A stretch of 64,000 nt of DNA, taken from positions 1 to 64,000 of the forward strand of contig CBETVX010000007.1 of assembly GCA_965539935.1 (NCBI GenBank). Direction: 5' to 3'. The stretch is from CBETVX01 sp965539935 (GTDB taxonomy: Bacteria; Bacillota; Clostridia; Peptostreptococcales; Caminicellaceae). Made by a program: the position numbers and the translations under genes. The notes beneath the pieces were generated by a model. The model was not told where the DNA came from, made no database searches, and was given only the letters and a program-made list of their open reading frames with translations. Below, piece by piece: positions 26,240 through 34,547 of the stretch. Position 1 is the stretch's first letter. Each line of letters starts with the position of its first letter.

Positions 26240-26975
26240 ATCTCCTGCCACCTTCCGTTAATGATATAAAATAATCTTCAAAGGATATACCTCTAAAATT
26301 TATACTTTGTATCTCCTGTGCATTAAGTTCCTTTATTAGTTTTCCATTGTGAATAATCCCTACTCTATTACACATTAGCTCTACTTCATTAAGCAGATGA
26401 GTTGAAATAATGAAGGTTTTATTGTAACTTTTGACAAGTTTTAAAATCAATTCCCTTATGGTCTTCATTCCATAGGGGTCTAGTCCATTAGTAGGTTCAT
26501 CTAAAACAACTAAATCAGGATCATTTAAAAATGTCCTTGCTATTCCCAGCCTTTGCTTCATTCCCATTGAGTATTCCTTTACTTTTTTATCCGCTGCTTC
26601 CTTCATTTCTACTATCTCTAATACTTCTTCAACTCTTTCTTTTGCTTTTTTTCCATACAATTCTGCTATTATTTGAAGATTTTTTCTTCCTGTCAAGTTT
26701 TCATAAAAGCTTGGTGTCTCTATCATTGCTCCTACATGTTTTAATCCTTCATCTTTATAGTTTTTTACCTCTTGATCCTTTATAAAAATCTTTCCCTTTG
26801 TTGGATTTAAAAATCCAAGAATCATTTTTAAGGTAGTGGTTTTTCCAGCTCCATTAGGACCTAGAAACCCATAAATATCTCCCCTTTTGATTTTGATTTC
26901 TAGATTATTTACTACATACCTATTATTAAATTTTTTCGATAGATTTTCAGTTTTAAGTATATATGACTGATTCAT
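26232..26975 (-). CDS. ABC transporter ATP-binding protein (BcrA-like)
   Basis: 247 residues. Walker A GPNGAGKT, signature YSMGMKQR, Walker B DLVVLDEP and the H-loop STHLL are all present. Together with the overlapping permease it forms an exporter of the bacitracin/lantibiotic type. It is the first gene of the ATPase-permease-regulator-kinase unit. The ATG follows GGAAAGGAAGGG. Confidence 0.92.
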   Translation of the reverse strand: MNQSYILKTENLSKKFNNRYVVNNLEIKIKRGDIYGFLGPNGAGKTTTLKMILGFLNPTKGKIFIKDQEVKNYKDEGLKHVGAMIETPSFYENLTGRKNLQIIAELYGKKAKERVEEVLEIVEMKEAADKKVKEYSMGMKQRLGIARTFLNDPDLVVLDEPTNGLDPYGMKTIRELILKLVKSYNKTFIISTHLLNEVELMCNRVGIIHNGKLIKELNAQEIQSINFRGISFEDYFISLTEGGRRYV

Positions 26976-27074
26976 TGTTCCCTTCCTTTCCTTATTGTAT
27001 TTTATATAAGTATCATAACAGTCTATTATTTAGTCTCCCTTAAGCAAACCTTTAGATTTCATTAATTTTTTAAG

Positions 27075-27230
27075 AACAAAGGCGTCTTACGACGCTTTGT
27101 TAGTTCGTAGTTCTTAGTTCGTAGTTAGTAGGTTTTGGTCAAAGCTTATAGGTCGGCAAAAGCAATAAAAACCCAATTTTTTACTGGTAATGATTTGTAA
27201 TTTATTGTATGCCTTAAATTTATTTGAATT
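27075..27230. repeat. 156-bp intergenic repeat, copy A
   Basis: It matches 29048-29203 at 155 of 156 bases (single T/C difference near the right end). It begins with an imperfect hairpin (ACAAAGGCGTC / GACGCTTTGT), continues with a period-7 array (GTTCGTA, GTTCTTA, GTTCGTA, GTTAGTA at 27103-27130) and a conserved AT-rich body, and ends at TTTGAATT. A 35-bp stretch after it, bounded by a second TTTGAATT, is missing at copy B. It contains no ORF or transposase. Confidence 0.93.
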
Positions 27231-27280
27231 GCTAACTATAATTTTTTGCGAAAAAGGTTTGAATTCCTAGACAAAAATAA

Positions 27281-27314
27281 AAAGTCCTTTTAAAATATTT
27301 CTTTAAAAGGACTT
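27281..27314 (-). terminator. Terminator of the serine hydrolase gene
   Basis: AAGTCCTTTTAAA and TTTAAAAGGACTT arms just after the stop at 27326; the minus strand continues TTTTTATTTTTGTC. Confidence 0.85.
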
Positions 27315-27325
27315 CTCTATATATT

Positions 27326-28837
27326 TTATCTATCAACAAGAAACAATGCTGATATTATTAGAAAGATTGCAGATATAAAAATTGAAATCCCAAGCCATTG
27401 GGAGGCCACTGGAAATACCGAAGATATAAATAGATAATCTTGTCTAACACACCATAGAAGTCCACATATTAAAATAATAGATAGGATAATCTGGCCTCCT
27501 TGAATACTAATGAAACTCTTTGGTATTGGTGAAAATTTATATCCTTCACAAACAATCCTTTGTACTAATATCCATGATTGCCAAAAAACAAGAAGTAAAA
27601 TTATAACAATTAAGGTCCATAGCACTTTCTGGGCTAAGATTATTTTCCCCATTCCAACTGATTTGAATCCCCTCCATCTTCCCCAATCCTTTAATATGTG
27701 GGAAATAAAGGGCCAGCTTCTCTGACTATTAGTTAAAATAACTATGCCATCCCCTATTTTGGGTATAGAATGAAAATGGGTCATTATTCCTCCGCCCTGT
27801 CCTCCATGGGAAACTGCTTGAATTCCCTTTGATAGTTCTTCAATATAATGGCCAAATCCATATGAATCAAATACAAGCCCGTATATTCCTATTTTATCTA
27901 CTTGTGGTCTATAGATTTCATTAATACTATCTATCTTTAACACCTTATTATCAGTATAGTCTGTCATTCCTGCTGAAATAAACCTAGCTATATCCTCTAC
28001 ACTTGCTAAAAGTCCCCCGGAAGCTTTCTCAGGGTAAATATATACTGGTACTTCATTGCCGTCTAAATCATAGCCCGTTGGTACCTTTGGATTAAGTTTA
28101 TCACTCCATAGGAAAGTTGAATTATCCATTCCCAAGGGAATTAATACCTCATTTTCCATATATTCAGCAAAATCCCTACCTTTTACCTCTTCTACCAATA
28201 GTTCTAGTAAATTATATCCCGTATTAGAGTATGAAAAAGAGGACCCAGGTTCTTTTATTATAACGGCCTGTTCTGATAAGCTCTCCTCTAAGGAAGGTAT
28301 TTCTTCATTGGGGTCATAACGCTTAAAAACATCTCCTAAGGGCATACCAGCAGTATGGGTAAGTAACTGTCTTACGGTAATCTTTTCCTTTGAAAATTTT
28401 GAATCGGGAAGCTCCCAATTCTTTATATACTTTTCTACAGGTTTATCTAAATCAATTCTGCCTTCTTCAACTAATTTCATTATTCCCCAAGATGTAAGGG
28501 ATTTAGAAATAGACTCTACCCTACAATACGTATCAACAGTCATTTTTCTATTGTCTTCAGGATTAGCATAGCCATAGGCCTTACTCCAAGCAAGCTTTCC
28601 TTTTTGAACAATGGCAATATTTACTCCTGGAATTTTGTAATCATCCATAAGCGAAGGTATACGTTCATCAAGGTAATCTGTAAATTCTCCTAAGGTTGTA
28701 TAATTTTTAATTTCATCTGTTTGATAAGTTTTAAATGTAATAAGTACAACTAATATAATGGAAATTACCATTGTAATTAATAGCCTAACCCATAGGTTAC
28801 CTGTCAAATCTATTAAACTTTTACTTTCAACACCCAT
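27326..28837 (-). CDS. Membrane-bound beta-lactamase-like serine hydrolase
   Basis: 503 residues. It has one N-terminal membrane helix (about 13-35), a class C beta-lactamase / penicillin-binding-like domain (about 45-380) with nucleophile motif SISK, YSNTGY and the HGGQGGG triad, and about three C-terminal membrane helices. Such proteins act outside the membrane as D-amino-acid peptidases or esterases and are seldom true beta-lactamases. It is a single gene between two copies of the 156-bp repeat, each beyond a terminator. Proximity to the antimicrobial-type ABC and two-component genes hints at cell-envelope work. Confidence 0.85.
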   Translation of the reverse strand: MGVESKSLIDLTGNLWVRLLITMVISIILVVLITFKTYQTDEIKNYTTLGEFTDYLDERIPSLMDDYKIPGVNIAIVQKGKLAWSKAYGYANPEDNRKMTVDTYCRVESISKSLTSWGIMKLVEEGRIDLDKPVEKYIKNWELPDSKFSKEKITVRQLLTHTAGMPLGDVFKRYDPNEEIPSLEESLSEQAVIIKEPGSSFSYSNTGYNLLELLVEEVKGRDFAEYMENEVLIPLGMDNSTFLWSDKLNPKVPTGYDLDGNEVPVYIYPEKASGGLLASVEDIARFISAGMTDYTDNKVLKIDSINEIYRPQVDKIGIYGLVFDSYGFGHYIEELSKGIQAVSHGGQGGGIMTHFHSIPKIGDGIVILTNSQRSWPFISHILKDWGRWRGFKSVGMGKIILAQKVLWTLIVIILLLVFWQSWILVQRIVCEGYKFSPIPKSFISIQGGQIILSIILICGLLWCVRQDYLFISSVFPVASQWLGISIFISAIFLIISALFLVDR

Positions 28838-29047
28838 TTTTTAGCTCCCCCTGAAATTATTAAAATTTTTTACAAAAAAATTTATATTCATGTATTATTT
28901 GACATTTTCCTTTGATTACAAAGCATCCTTGTAAATTATAATATATTATTATGCTATGCTTGTTAATATTTCTTTTTACTTAGTATTATAAAAAAGAATT
29001 ATTTAGATTATATTAAGTATACCTTTAGATAACATTATTTTTTTCAA
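28838..29047. other. Upstream region of the serine hydrolase
   Basis: AT-rich, without a gene. It should hold the promoter of the minus-strand hydrolase; several TATAAT-like strings occur around 28938-28950, but no convincing -35 partner stands out. The second copy of the 156-bp repeat follows. Confidence 0.35.
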
Positions 29048-29203
29048 AACAAAGGCGTCTTACGACGCTTTGTTAGTTCGTAGTTCTTAGTTCGTAGTTA
29101 GTAGGTTTTGGTCAAAGCTTATAGGTCGGCAAAAGCAATAAAAACCCAATTTTTTACTGGTAATGATTTGTAATTTATTGTATGCCCTAAATTTATTTGA
29201 ATT
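29048..29203. repeat. 156-bp intergenic repeat, copy B
   Basis: 155 of 156 bases identical to copy A and in the same orientation, 1,973 bp away. It contains the same hairpin head and period-7 array (29076-29103). It sits directly beyond the groEL terminator, whereas copy A sits directly beyond the serine hydrolase terminator. Confidence 0.93.
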
Positions 29204-29219
29204 CCTAGTCAATAAAAAA

Positions 29220-29262
29220 AGAGGTTTCATATAAGTTCTAAAACTTATACAAAACCTCTTTT
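29220..29262 (-). terminator. groEL terminator
   Basis: AGAGGTTT ... AAACCTCTTT arms, with an inner ATAAGTT/AACTTAT stem, followed on the minus strand by TTTTTTTATTG. It lies about 60 bp after the groEL stop. Confidence 0.85.
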
Positions 29263-29322
29263 GCTATCATTTACTTTTTTAAAATATTTGAAACCTTAAA
29301 ATTTAACAGTTCTCAGGGTTAA

Positions 29323-30954
29323 TTACATCATTCCTGGCATTCCGCCACCCATTCCAGCTCCTGGCATAGCAGGTTCTTCTTCTGGAATATCAGCTACAGC
29401 AGCTTCTGTAGTTAAGAATAGTGCTGAAATTGATGCAGCATTTTGAAGGGCTGAACGAGTAACTTTAGTTGGGTCAACTATACCAGCTTCAAGCATAGAT
29501 ACGTATCTGTCATTTAATGCGTCGAATCCAACGCCTACTTCCATATTTCTTATTTTTTCAACTACAACTGAACCTTCAAGACCAGCATTGAATGTTATTT
29601 GTCTTACTGGCTCTTCTAAAGCTCTTCTTATAATTAATGCACCTGTTCTTTCGTCGCCTTCTAGTTCTTCAACTAGTTTTTCTACCGCTGGAATTGCATT
29701 GATAAGTGCAGTACCACCACCAGCAACTATACCTTCTTCAACAGCTGCTCTAGTAGCATTTAATGCATCTTCAATTCTAAGCTTTCTTTCTTTCATTTCT
29801 GTTTCAGTAGCAGCACCTACTTGGATAACTGCAACTCCACCAGCTAATTTAGCAAGTCTTTCTTGAAGTTTTTCTCTGTCAAAATCAGAAGTAGTTTCTT
29901 CGATTTGAGCTTTGATTTGTCTTATTCTATCTTCGATGTTCTTAGTTTCTCCTGCGCCATCGATGATAGTAGTATTTTCCTTATCTATTTTAACTGATTT
30001 TGCTCTACCAAGCATATCCACAGTTACTGATTTAAGGTCTAATCCTAATTCTTCAGAAATCACTTGACCACCTGTTACGATAGCTATATCTTCAAGCATA
30101 GCCTTTCTTCTATCACCAAATCCTGGAGCCTTAACAGCCACACATTCAAAAGTACCTCTTAACTTGTTAACAACAAGTGTTGCAAGGGCTTCTCCTTCTA
30201 TATCTTCAGCTATAATTAATAGTTTTCTTCCTTGTTGAACTATTTGCTCTAGTAATGGAAGGATTTCTTGAATATTAGTTATTTTCTTATCAGTTATTAG
30301 GATATATGGCTCTTCTAAATTGGCTTCCATTTTTTCAGTGTCAGTTACCATATATGGAGATACATAACCTCTATCGAATTGCATACCTTCAACTACTTCT
30401 AAAGTAGTTCCCATAGTCTTTGATTCTTCAACAGTGATTACTCCATCTTTTCCTACCTTTTCCATGGCTTCTGCTATAAGAGCACCAATCTTCTCATCGG
30501 CAGCTGAAATTGAAGCAACATTTGTGATAGCTTCTTTACCTTCAACTTGCTTAGAGTTCTTCTTAATTTCTTCAACTGCAATTTCTACTGACTTTTCGAT
30601 ACCCTTCTTTAAGATCATTGGGTTAGCACCAGCTGCAACGTTCTTTAATCCTTCTCTTATAATTGCTTGAGCTAATAATGTAGCAGTAGTAGTACCGTCA
30701 CCTGCAACATCATTAGTCTTAGTTGCAACTTCTTTAACTAATTGTGCACCCATGTTTTCGAATTGGTCTTCTAATTCAATTTCACGAGCAATAGTTACAC
30801 CATCATTAGTAATTGTTGGTGAACCAAATTTTTTATCTAAAATAACATTTCTTCCCTTAGGTCCTAATGTAACTTTTACAGTATTAGCTAGTTTATTAAC
30901 ACCAGCTTCTAATTTACGTCTAGCTTCTTCATTAAACTTGATTTCCTTAGCCAT
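29323..30954 (-). CDS. groEL: 60-kDa chaperonin GroEL
   Basis: 543 residues, standard length. It is the ATP-driven folding chamber that works with GroES. The N-terminus MAKEIKFNEEARRKLEAGVNKLA, the ATP-site motif VAGDGTTTATLLAQ and the C-terminal GGM repeat (GMGGGMPGMM) are diagnostic. The ATG follows AAGGAGGTAATTTGTA. It is cotranscribed with groES (127 bp gap) under CIRCE control. Confidence 0.98.
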   Translation of the reverse strand: MAKEIKFNEEARRKLEAGVNKLANTVKVTLGPKGRNVILDKKFGSPTITNDGVTIAREIELEDQFENMGAQLVKEVATKTNDVAGDGTTTATLLAQAIIREGLKNVAAGANPMILKKGIEKSVEIAVEEIKKNSKQVEGKEAITNVASISAADEKIGALIAEAMEKVGKDGVITVEESKTMGTTLEVVEGMQFDRGYVSPYMVTDTEKMEANLEEPYILITDKKITNIQEILPLLEQIVQQGRKLLIIAEDIEGEALATLVVNKLRGTFECVAVKAPGFGDRRKAMLEDIAIVTGGQVISEELGLDLKSVTVDMLGRAKSVKIDKENTTIIDGAGETKNIEDRIRQIKAQIEETTSDFDREKLQERLAKLAGGVAVIQVGAATETEMKERKLRIEDALNATRAAVEEGIVAGGGTALINAIPAVEKLVEELEGDERTGALIIRRALEEPVRQITFNAGLEGSVVVEKIRNMEVGVGFDALNDRYVSMLEAGIVDPTKVTRSALQNAASISALFLTTEAAVADIPEEEPAMPGAGMGGGMPGMM

Positions 30955-31081
30955 TACAAATTACCTCCTTATGTATTGGTTAACAGTATACAGCTTTTAA
31001 AAGGTTCTGGGCTTTAATCTATGTATAAACCTTAATTCAACTGCCCTTATTTCATTCTTTCAATTTCTTTTATTTTTATGA

Positions 31082-31366
31082 CTACTCAACCACTGCTAAT
31101 ATATCACTTTGTCTTAAAATAGTATATTCTTCACCATCGTGCTTGATTTCTGTTCCAGCATATTTAGAGAATATAACTCTGTCGCCAACTTTTACTTCCA
31201 TTTTTACTTCTTTACCGTCAACTACTCCACCTGGTCCTACTGCAACAACTTCTGCTTCTTGAGGTTGCTCTTTAGCTTGACTTGGTAGTACTATACCACT
31301 CTTAGTCTTTTCTTCAGCTTCTAATTTCTTAATTACTACTCTGTCACCTAATGGCTTAATATTCAT
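31082..31366 (-). CDS. groES: 10-kDa co-chaperonin GroES
   Basis: 94 residues. MNIKPLGDRVVIKKLEAEEKTKSGIVLP at the start, the mobile loop and the KYAGTEIKHDGEEYTILR end are canonical. It caps the GroEL ring. First gene of the operon; ATG after AAGGAGG. Confidence 0.98.
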   Translation of the reverse strand: MNIKPLGDRVVIKKLEAEEKTKSGIVLPSQAKEQPQEAEVVAVGPGGVVDGKEVKMEVKVGDRVIFSKYAGTEIKHDGEEYTILRQSDILAVVE

Positions 31367-31423
31367 TTTAAAACCTCCTTAATCTAATATTATATTTATA
31401 AATATAATGGGCTTATTCAATTA

Positions 31424-31450
31424 TTAGCACTCACCATCGTCGAGTGCTAA
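31424..31450. promoter_or_regulatory. CIRCE operator (HrcA binding site)
   Basis: A perfect TTAGCACTC - nine bases - GAGTGCTAA inverted repeat, about 58 bp upstream of groES. HrcA repression of groESL in unstressed cells is expected. Confidence 0.97.
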
Positions 31451-31460
31451 TCACAATACT

Positions 31461-31489
31461 AATGTACAATATATATTTTTTTAACGCAA
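31461..31489 (-). promoter_or_regulatory. Candidate sigma-A promoter of groESL
   Basis: TTGCGT (31484-31489) and TACATT (31461-31466) on the minus strand with a 17-bp spacer; the start point would fall just upstream of, or in, CIRCE, as usual for HrcA-controlled operons. Confidence 0.5.
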
Positions 31490-31702
31490 ATTCAAATTAT
31501 AATTGTTTCTTCATATATTTGCCATCTTTTTACTATAATTTGTGTGTTATACAGTTTTACTTCCAATATCTCTTTTTTTCACTATTTTTTTCTTTTTTTC
31601 TATAGATTTCATATTTCACTTCTTAATTTTTATTATTTACTATATAAAATTTCTTTGTTGAATTTAAATATCTACTATGATTTTAAAAAATATATAGATA
31701 AA
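31490..31702. other. AT-rich gap upstream of groESL
   Basis: About 210 bp, very T-rich on the plus strand (long runs of TTTTT with few G or C). I see no gene, RNA or repeat in it. Confidence 0.4.
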
Positions 31703-31740
31703 AAAACATTAAAAGCATCAAAGGATACTTTTAATGTTTT
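31703..31740. terminator. Terminator at the end of the pan operon
   Basis: AAAACATTAAAAG and CTTTTAATGTTTT arms, flanked by A and T runs, overlapping the stop of the nucleotidyltransferase gene at 31718. It can act on either strand. Confidence 0.7.
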
Positions 31741-32281
31741 TTAGTAAACCTTCTATTCTATCTTTAATATCATTAGGTATATCTTTATCTAAAAAACTAT
31801 TTATTATTTCTTTTCTTACTATTCCCTTTTCTCTAAAATGTTTTTCTATCATCTGAACCTTAGGCTCTCTATTAGGTATTAGTTGATAAAGCAAGTACCA
31901 ATCTTCAATAAATGTTAAGGGAATTTTTACATTACCTATAGATATTTTTTTTATTTTGCTTTCATCAAAATCATATTCATATACACCCTTAGAGTGTTTT
32001 ATTCTAAAGCCACTAAACATATCTATTTCTGTTCCATTAACATTATAGCGATAAAAATATTTAGTTCTATAGGGCTCTTTAGGAGGCATCTCTATAGCTA
32101 TTCCTATTTTCCCCATTATTTCCTTAGCTCTCGCTACGTCTTTTTCATCCACTATAATGTCTATATCATTAGGCTTTGTGCCAAGTCCCTCGTAGTATAG
32201 CATTACAGAAGCTCCTATACCAAAGACGATATTATTTTCATTAAATTTTTTACATATTAAAAGTAAGTTTTTTTCTATCAT
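31718..32281 (-). CDS. Nucleotidyltransferase-fold protein
   Basis: 187 residues with the nucleotidyltransferase superfamily signature: a GIGASVMLYYEG segment about 21-32 followed by NDIDIIV (DxD metal site) about 38-44, and a further acidic strand (GTEIDMFSG). This is the pattern of the DUF6036/COG-type NTases related to antitoxin and aminoglycoside enzymes, with unknown substrate. It follows panD by 16 bp on the same strand and shares its terminator, so it is cotranscribed with the pantothenate genes, though no pathway link is known. The ribosome site is weak (AAGGGATTG). Confidence 0.7.
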   Translation of the reverse strand: MIEKNLLLICKKFNENNIVFGIGASVMLYYEGLGTKPNDIDIIVDEKDVARAKEIMGKIGIAIEMPPKEPYRTKYFYRYNVNGTEIDMFSGFRIKHSKGVYEYDFDESKIKKISIGNVKIPLTFIEDWYLLYQLIPNREPKVQMIEKHFREKGIVRKEIINSFLDKDIPNDIKDRIEGLLKNIKSIL

Positions 32282-32297
32282 AGTCTAAACAATCCCT

Positions 32298-32681
32298 TTA
32301 TCTTATATCTCCATGCTTTTCAGCATCAGCCTTTTCTACAATTCTATTTCTTTCATCCACAAATACAATATTGGGCTTAAGAGTCTTAGCCTCCTCTTCA
32401 GTAACCCAACAATATGCAATGATTATTATATTATCTCCCGGCTGTACTAATCTAGCAGCAGCTCCATTGAGGCATATAATACCACTATTGGGTTGCCCTT
32501 CTATAACATAGGTCTCAAGTCTAGCCCCATTGTGATTGTTTACTATTTGAACCCTTTCCCCTGGTAATATACCAGCAGCATCCATTAATGTTTTATCTAT
32601 TGTTATACTCCCTACATAGTTCAAATCTGCCTGGGTCACAGTTGCCCTATGAATTTTGGATTTGAACATATTTACTAGCAT
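32298..32681 (-). CDS. panD: Aspartate 1-decarboxylase
   Basis: 127 residues. It makes beta-alanine from aspartate. The proenzyme self-cleaves at G24-S25 (YVGSITID) to give the pyruvoyl group; KSKIHRATVTQADL, the N-terminal signature, and ARLVQPGDNIIIIAY are present. Start ATG after GGAGGTATAAAAT, 3 bp after the panC stop. Confidence 0.97.
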   Translation of the reverse strand: MLVNMFKSKIHRATVTQADLNYVGSITIDKTLMDAAGILPGERVQIVNNHNGARLETYVIEGQPNSGIICLNGAAARLVQPGDNIIIIAYCWVTEEEAKTLKPNIVFVDERNRIVEKADAEKHGDIR

Positions 32682-32684
32682 ATT

Positions 32685-33542
32685 TTATACCTCCAAACTT
32701 ATGTTGTCAATCATTCTTGCTTTTCCTATATTAGCTGCTAAAGCTATTAATACATCTCCCTTTATTACATCTAATCTCTCTAGGGTCTTACCATCTACTA
32801 TTTCTACATAGTCAATTTGAACAAGGGGCTCTGTCTTTATATTATCCATTATGAATCCCCTTATTTTAGAAGCCTCCCTCTCACCAGCTTCTATTTTTTC
32901 CTTAGCCATGAATAAAGATTTTGATAGTATTAGTGCAGCTTTTCTCTCCTCTTCATTTAAATAGATATTTCTCGAACTCATGGCTAGTCCATCTTCTTCC
33001 CTTATTAATGGGCATGGTACTATTTCTATGTCAAAGTTCAGATCTCTAACCATCTTCTTTATAACTGCCACCTGTTGGGCATCCTTTTGTCCAAAATATG
33101 CCCTATGGGGCAGCACAATATTAAATAACTTGGTAACCACTGTGGTTATGCCCTTGAAAAATACTGGTCTAGAGGCCCCACATAATTTTTTAGTAATCTC
33201 CCCTTCTACTTCAACGAAGGTAGAAAAGTTTTCTACATACATTTCTTCTGCCGATGGGGCAAATACTAAATCAGCCCCTGCTTCTTTACACTTTTGGCTA
33301 TCTTTATCTAAATCCCTTGGATAGCTTTCAAAATCTTCATTAGGTCCAAATTGGGTAGGATTTACAAATATACTAACAATGACTAGGTCATTTTCCCTTC
33401 TGGCCCTTCTAATTAGAGAAAGATGTCCTTCGTGTAAAAATCCCATAGTTGGCACAAATCCAACGGATTTTCCTTCTATTTTTGCAGCCTTTATTTTTTC
33501 TCTAACTTCCTTTATTGTCTTTACAATCTCCACTATTTTCAC
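32685..33542 (-). CDS. panC: Pantothenate synthetase
   Basis: 285 residues. It joins pantoate and beta-alanine with ATP. Nucleotidyltransferase motifs PTMGFLHEGHLSL (about 31-43) and a KMSKS-like MSSRNIYL (about 187) are present, with FGQKDAQQ and FVNPTQFGPNEDF. Central member of the pan operon; 48 bp after panB. Confidence 0.97.
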   Translation of the reverse strand: MKIVEIVKTIKEVREKIKAAKIEGKSVGFVPTMGFLHEGHLSLIRRARRENDLVIVSIFVNPTQFGPNEDFESYPRDLDKDSQKCKEAGADLVFAPSAEEMYVENFSTFVEVEGEITKKLCGASRPVFFKGITTVVTKLFNIVLPHRAYFGQKDAQQVAVIKKMVRDLNFDIEIVPCPLIREEDGLAMSSRNIYLNEEERKAALILSKSLFMAKEKIEAGEREASKIRGFIMDNIKTEPLVQIDYVEIVDGKTLERLDVIKGDVLIALAANIGKARMIDNISLEV

Positions 33543-33590
33543 CGTCCTTTATTCATAATAATTCTAAATCCCCTATTCTGAGGGCTTTGC

Positions 33591-34424
33591 TTAATAAAGT
33601 TTGTTAAGAACTTCTTCATTTATAGAAAATACATGTTCCTTAGCTGGGAATTTTCCTTCCTTCATTTCATTTATATAATCCTTTACAGCATTACTTATCT
33701 CTTCGTTAAGTTTTGCGTACTGCCTTACAAACTTTGGAGTAAAGTCCGTATACATTCCAAGCATATCTTGAGTGACTAATACTTGACCATCACAGTATTT
33801 TCCAGCTCCTATACCTATAGTTGGTATGTCCAATTTTTCTGAAATAATTTTAGCTAACCCTTCAGGCACGCACTCAAGTACTATGGCAAAAACTCCTGCC
33901 TCTTGAAGAAGTAATGCATCTTCAATTATTTTTTTAGCTTGTTCTTCAGATTTTCCTTGGACTTTGAATCCACCAAAGATATTTATAGATTGAGGAGTAA
34001 GCCCCAGATGTCCCATAACAGGTATTTGGGCCTTTACAATGGCCTTCACTTTATCCAAAACCTCTCTTCCACCCTCTAGCTTGACCGCTTCAGCCCTTCC
34101 CTCCTGTATTATTCTTCCTGCATTTCTTATGCTTTCCTCAATATTTACATGATAGGATAAAAAGGGCATATCTCCAACTACCATCGCCCTCTTAGTAGCC
34201 CTAGCAACGGCCCTACAGTGATGTATCATGTCCTCAACAGTTACTTGAAGGGTATTTTCATATCCTAACATAACCATTCCTAGGGAGTCACCAACTAGCA
34301 AGCTATCTACTCCAGCTCCATCTAATAGCTTGGCTGTGGAATAATCATAGGCAGTAAGCATTGAAATTTTCTCTCCATTTTTTTTAGCTTTTAAAAAGGA
34401 ACTAACAGTAAATTTTTTTGACAT
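33591..34424 (-). CDS. panB: 3-methyl-2-oxobutanoate hydroxymethyltransferase
   Basis: 277 residues. It transfers a hydroxymethyl group from 5,10-methylene-THF to alpha-ketoisovalerate, forming ketopantoate. Markers are MLTAYDYSTAKLLD, LVGDSLGMVMLGY (metal Asp), VKLEGG, and GHLGLTPQSI. I place the start at the ATG at 34424 (MSKKFTVSSF), seven bases after GGGGTG, rather than the GTG at 34433. Confidence 0.97.
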   Translation of the reverse strand: MSKKFTVSSFLKAKKNGEKISMLTAYDYSTAKLLDGAGVDSLLVGDSLGMVMLGYENTLQVTVEDMIHHCRAVARATKRAMVVGDMPFLSYHVNIEESIRNAGRIIQEGRAEAVKLEGGREVLDKVKAIVKAQIPVMGHLGLTPQSINIFGGFKVQGKSEEQAKKIIEDALLLQEAGVFAIVLECVPEGLAKIISEKLDIPTIGIGAGKYCDGQVLVTQDMLGMYTDFTPKFVRQYAKLNEEISNAVKDYINEMKEGKFPAKEHVFSINEEVLNKLY

Positions 34425-34494
34425 AATAAACACCCCATTATTTAATATTTTAACTTTTATGTTTTCTATAGCCTTAATAAAATCTTTTTTATGT

Positions 34495-34529
34495 TAGTTA
34501 ATAGCTAATGGCCTATGGCTATTAGCAAA
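34495..34529. repeat. 7-bp period array inside the pan operon (TAGCTAA type)
   Basis: Units TAGTTAA, TAGCTAA, TGGCCTA, TGGCTAT, TAGCAAA. Their symmetry also makes a GCTAATGGCC / GGCTATTAGC hairpin between panG and panB. Confidence 0.55.
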
Positions 34530-34547
34530 AGATAAAAAATTTTATTT

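Noticed and set aside
27075..29203. Insertion sequence or MITE flanking the serine hydrolase
   Set aside because: No transposase, no terminal inverted repeats and no clear target duplication; the hydrolase has its own promoter region and terminator, so a composite transposon is not supported.
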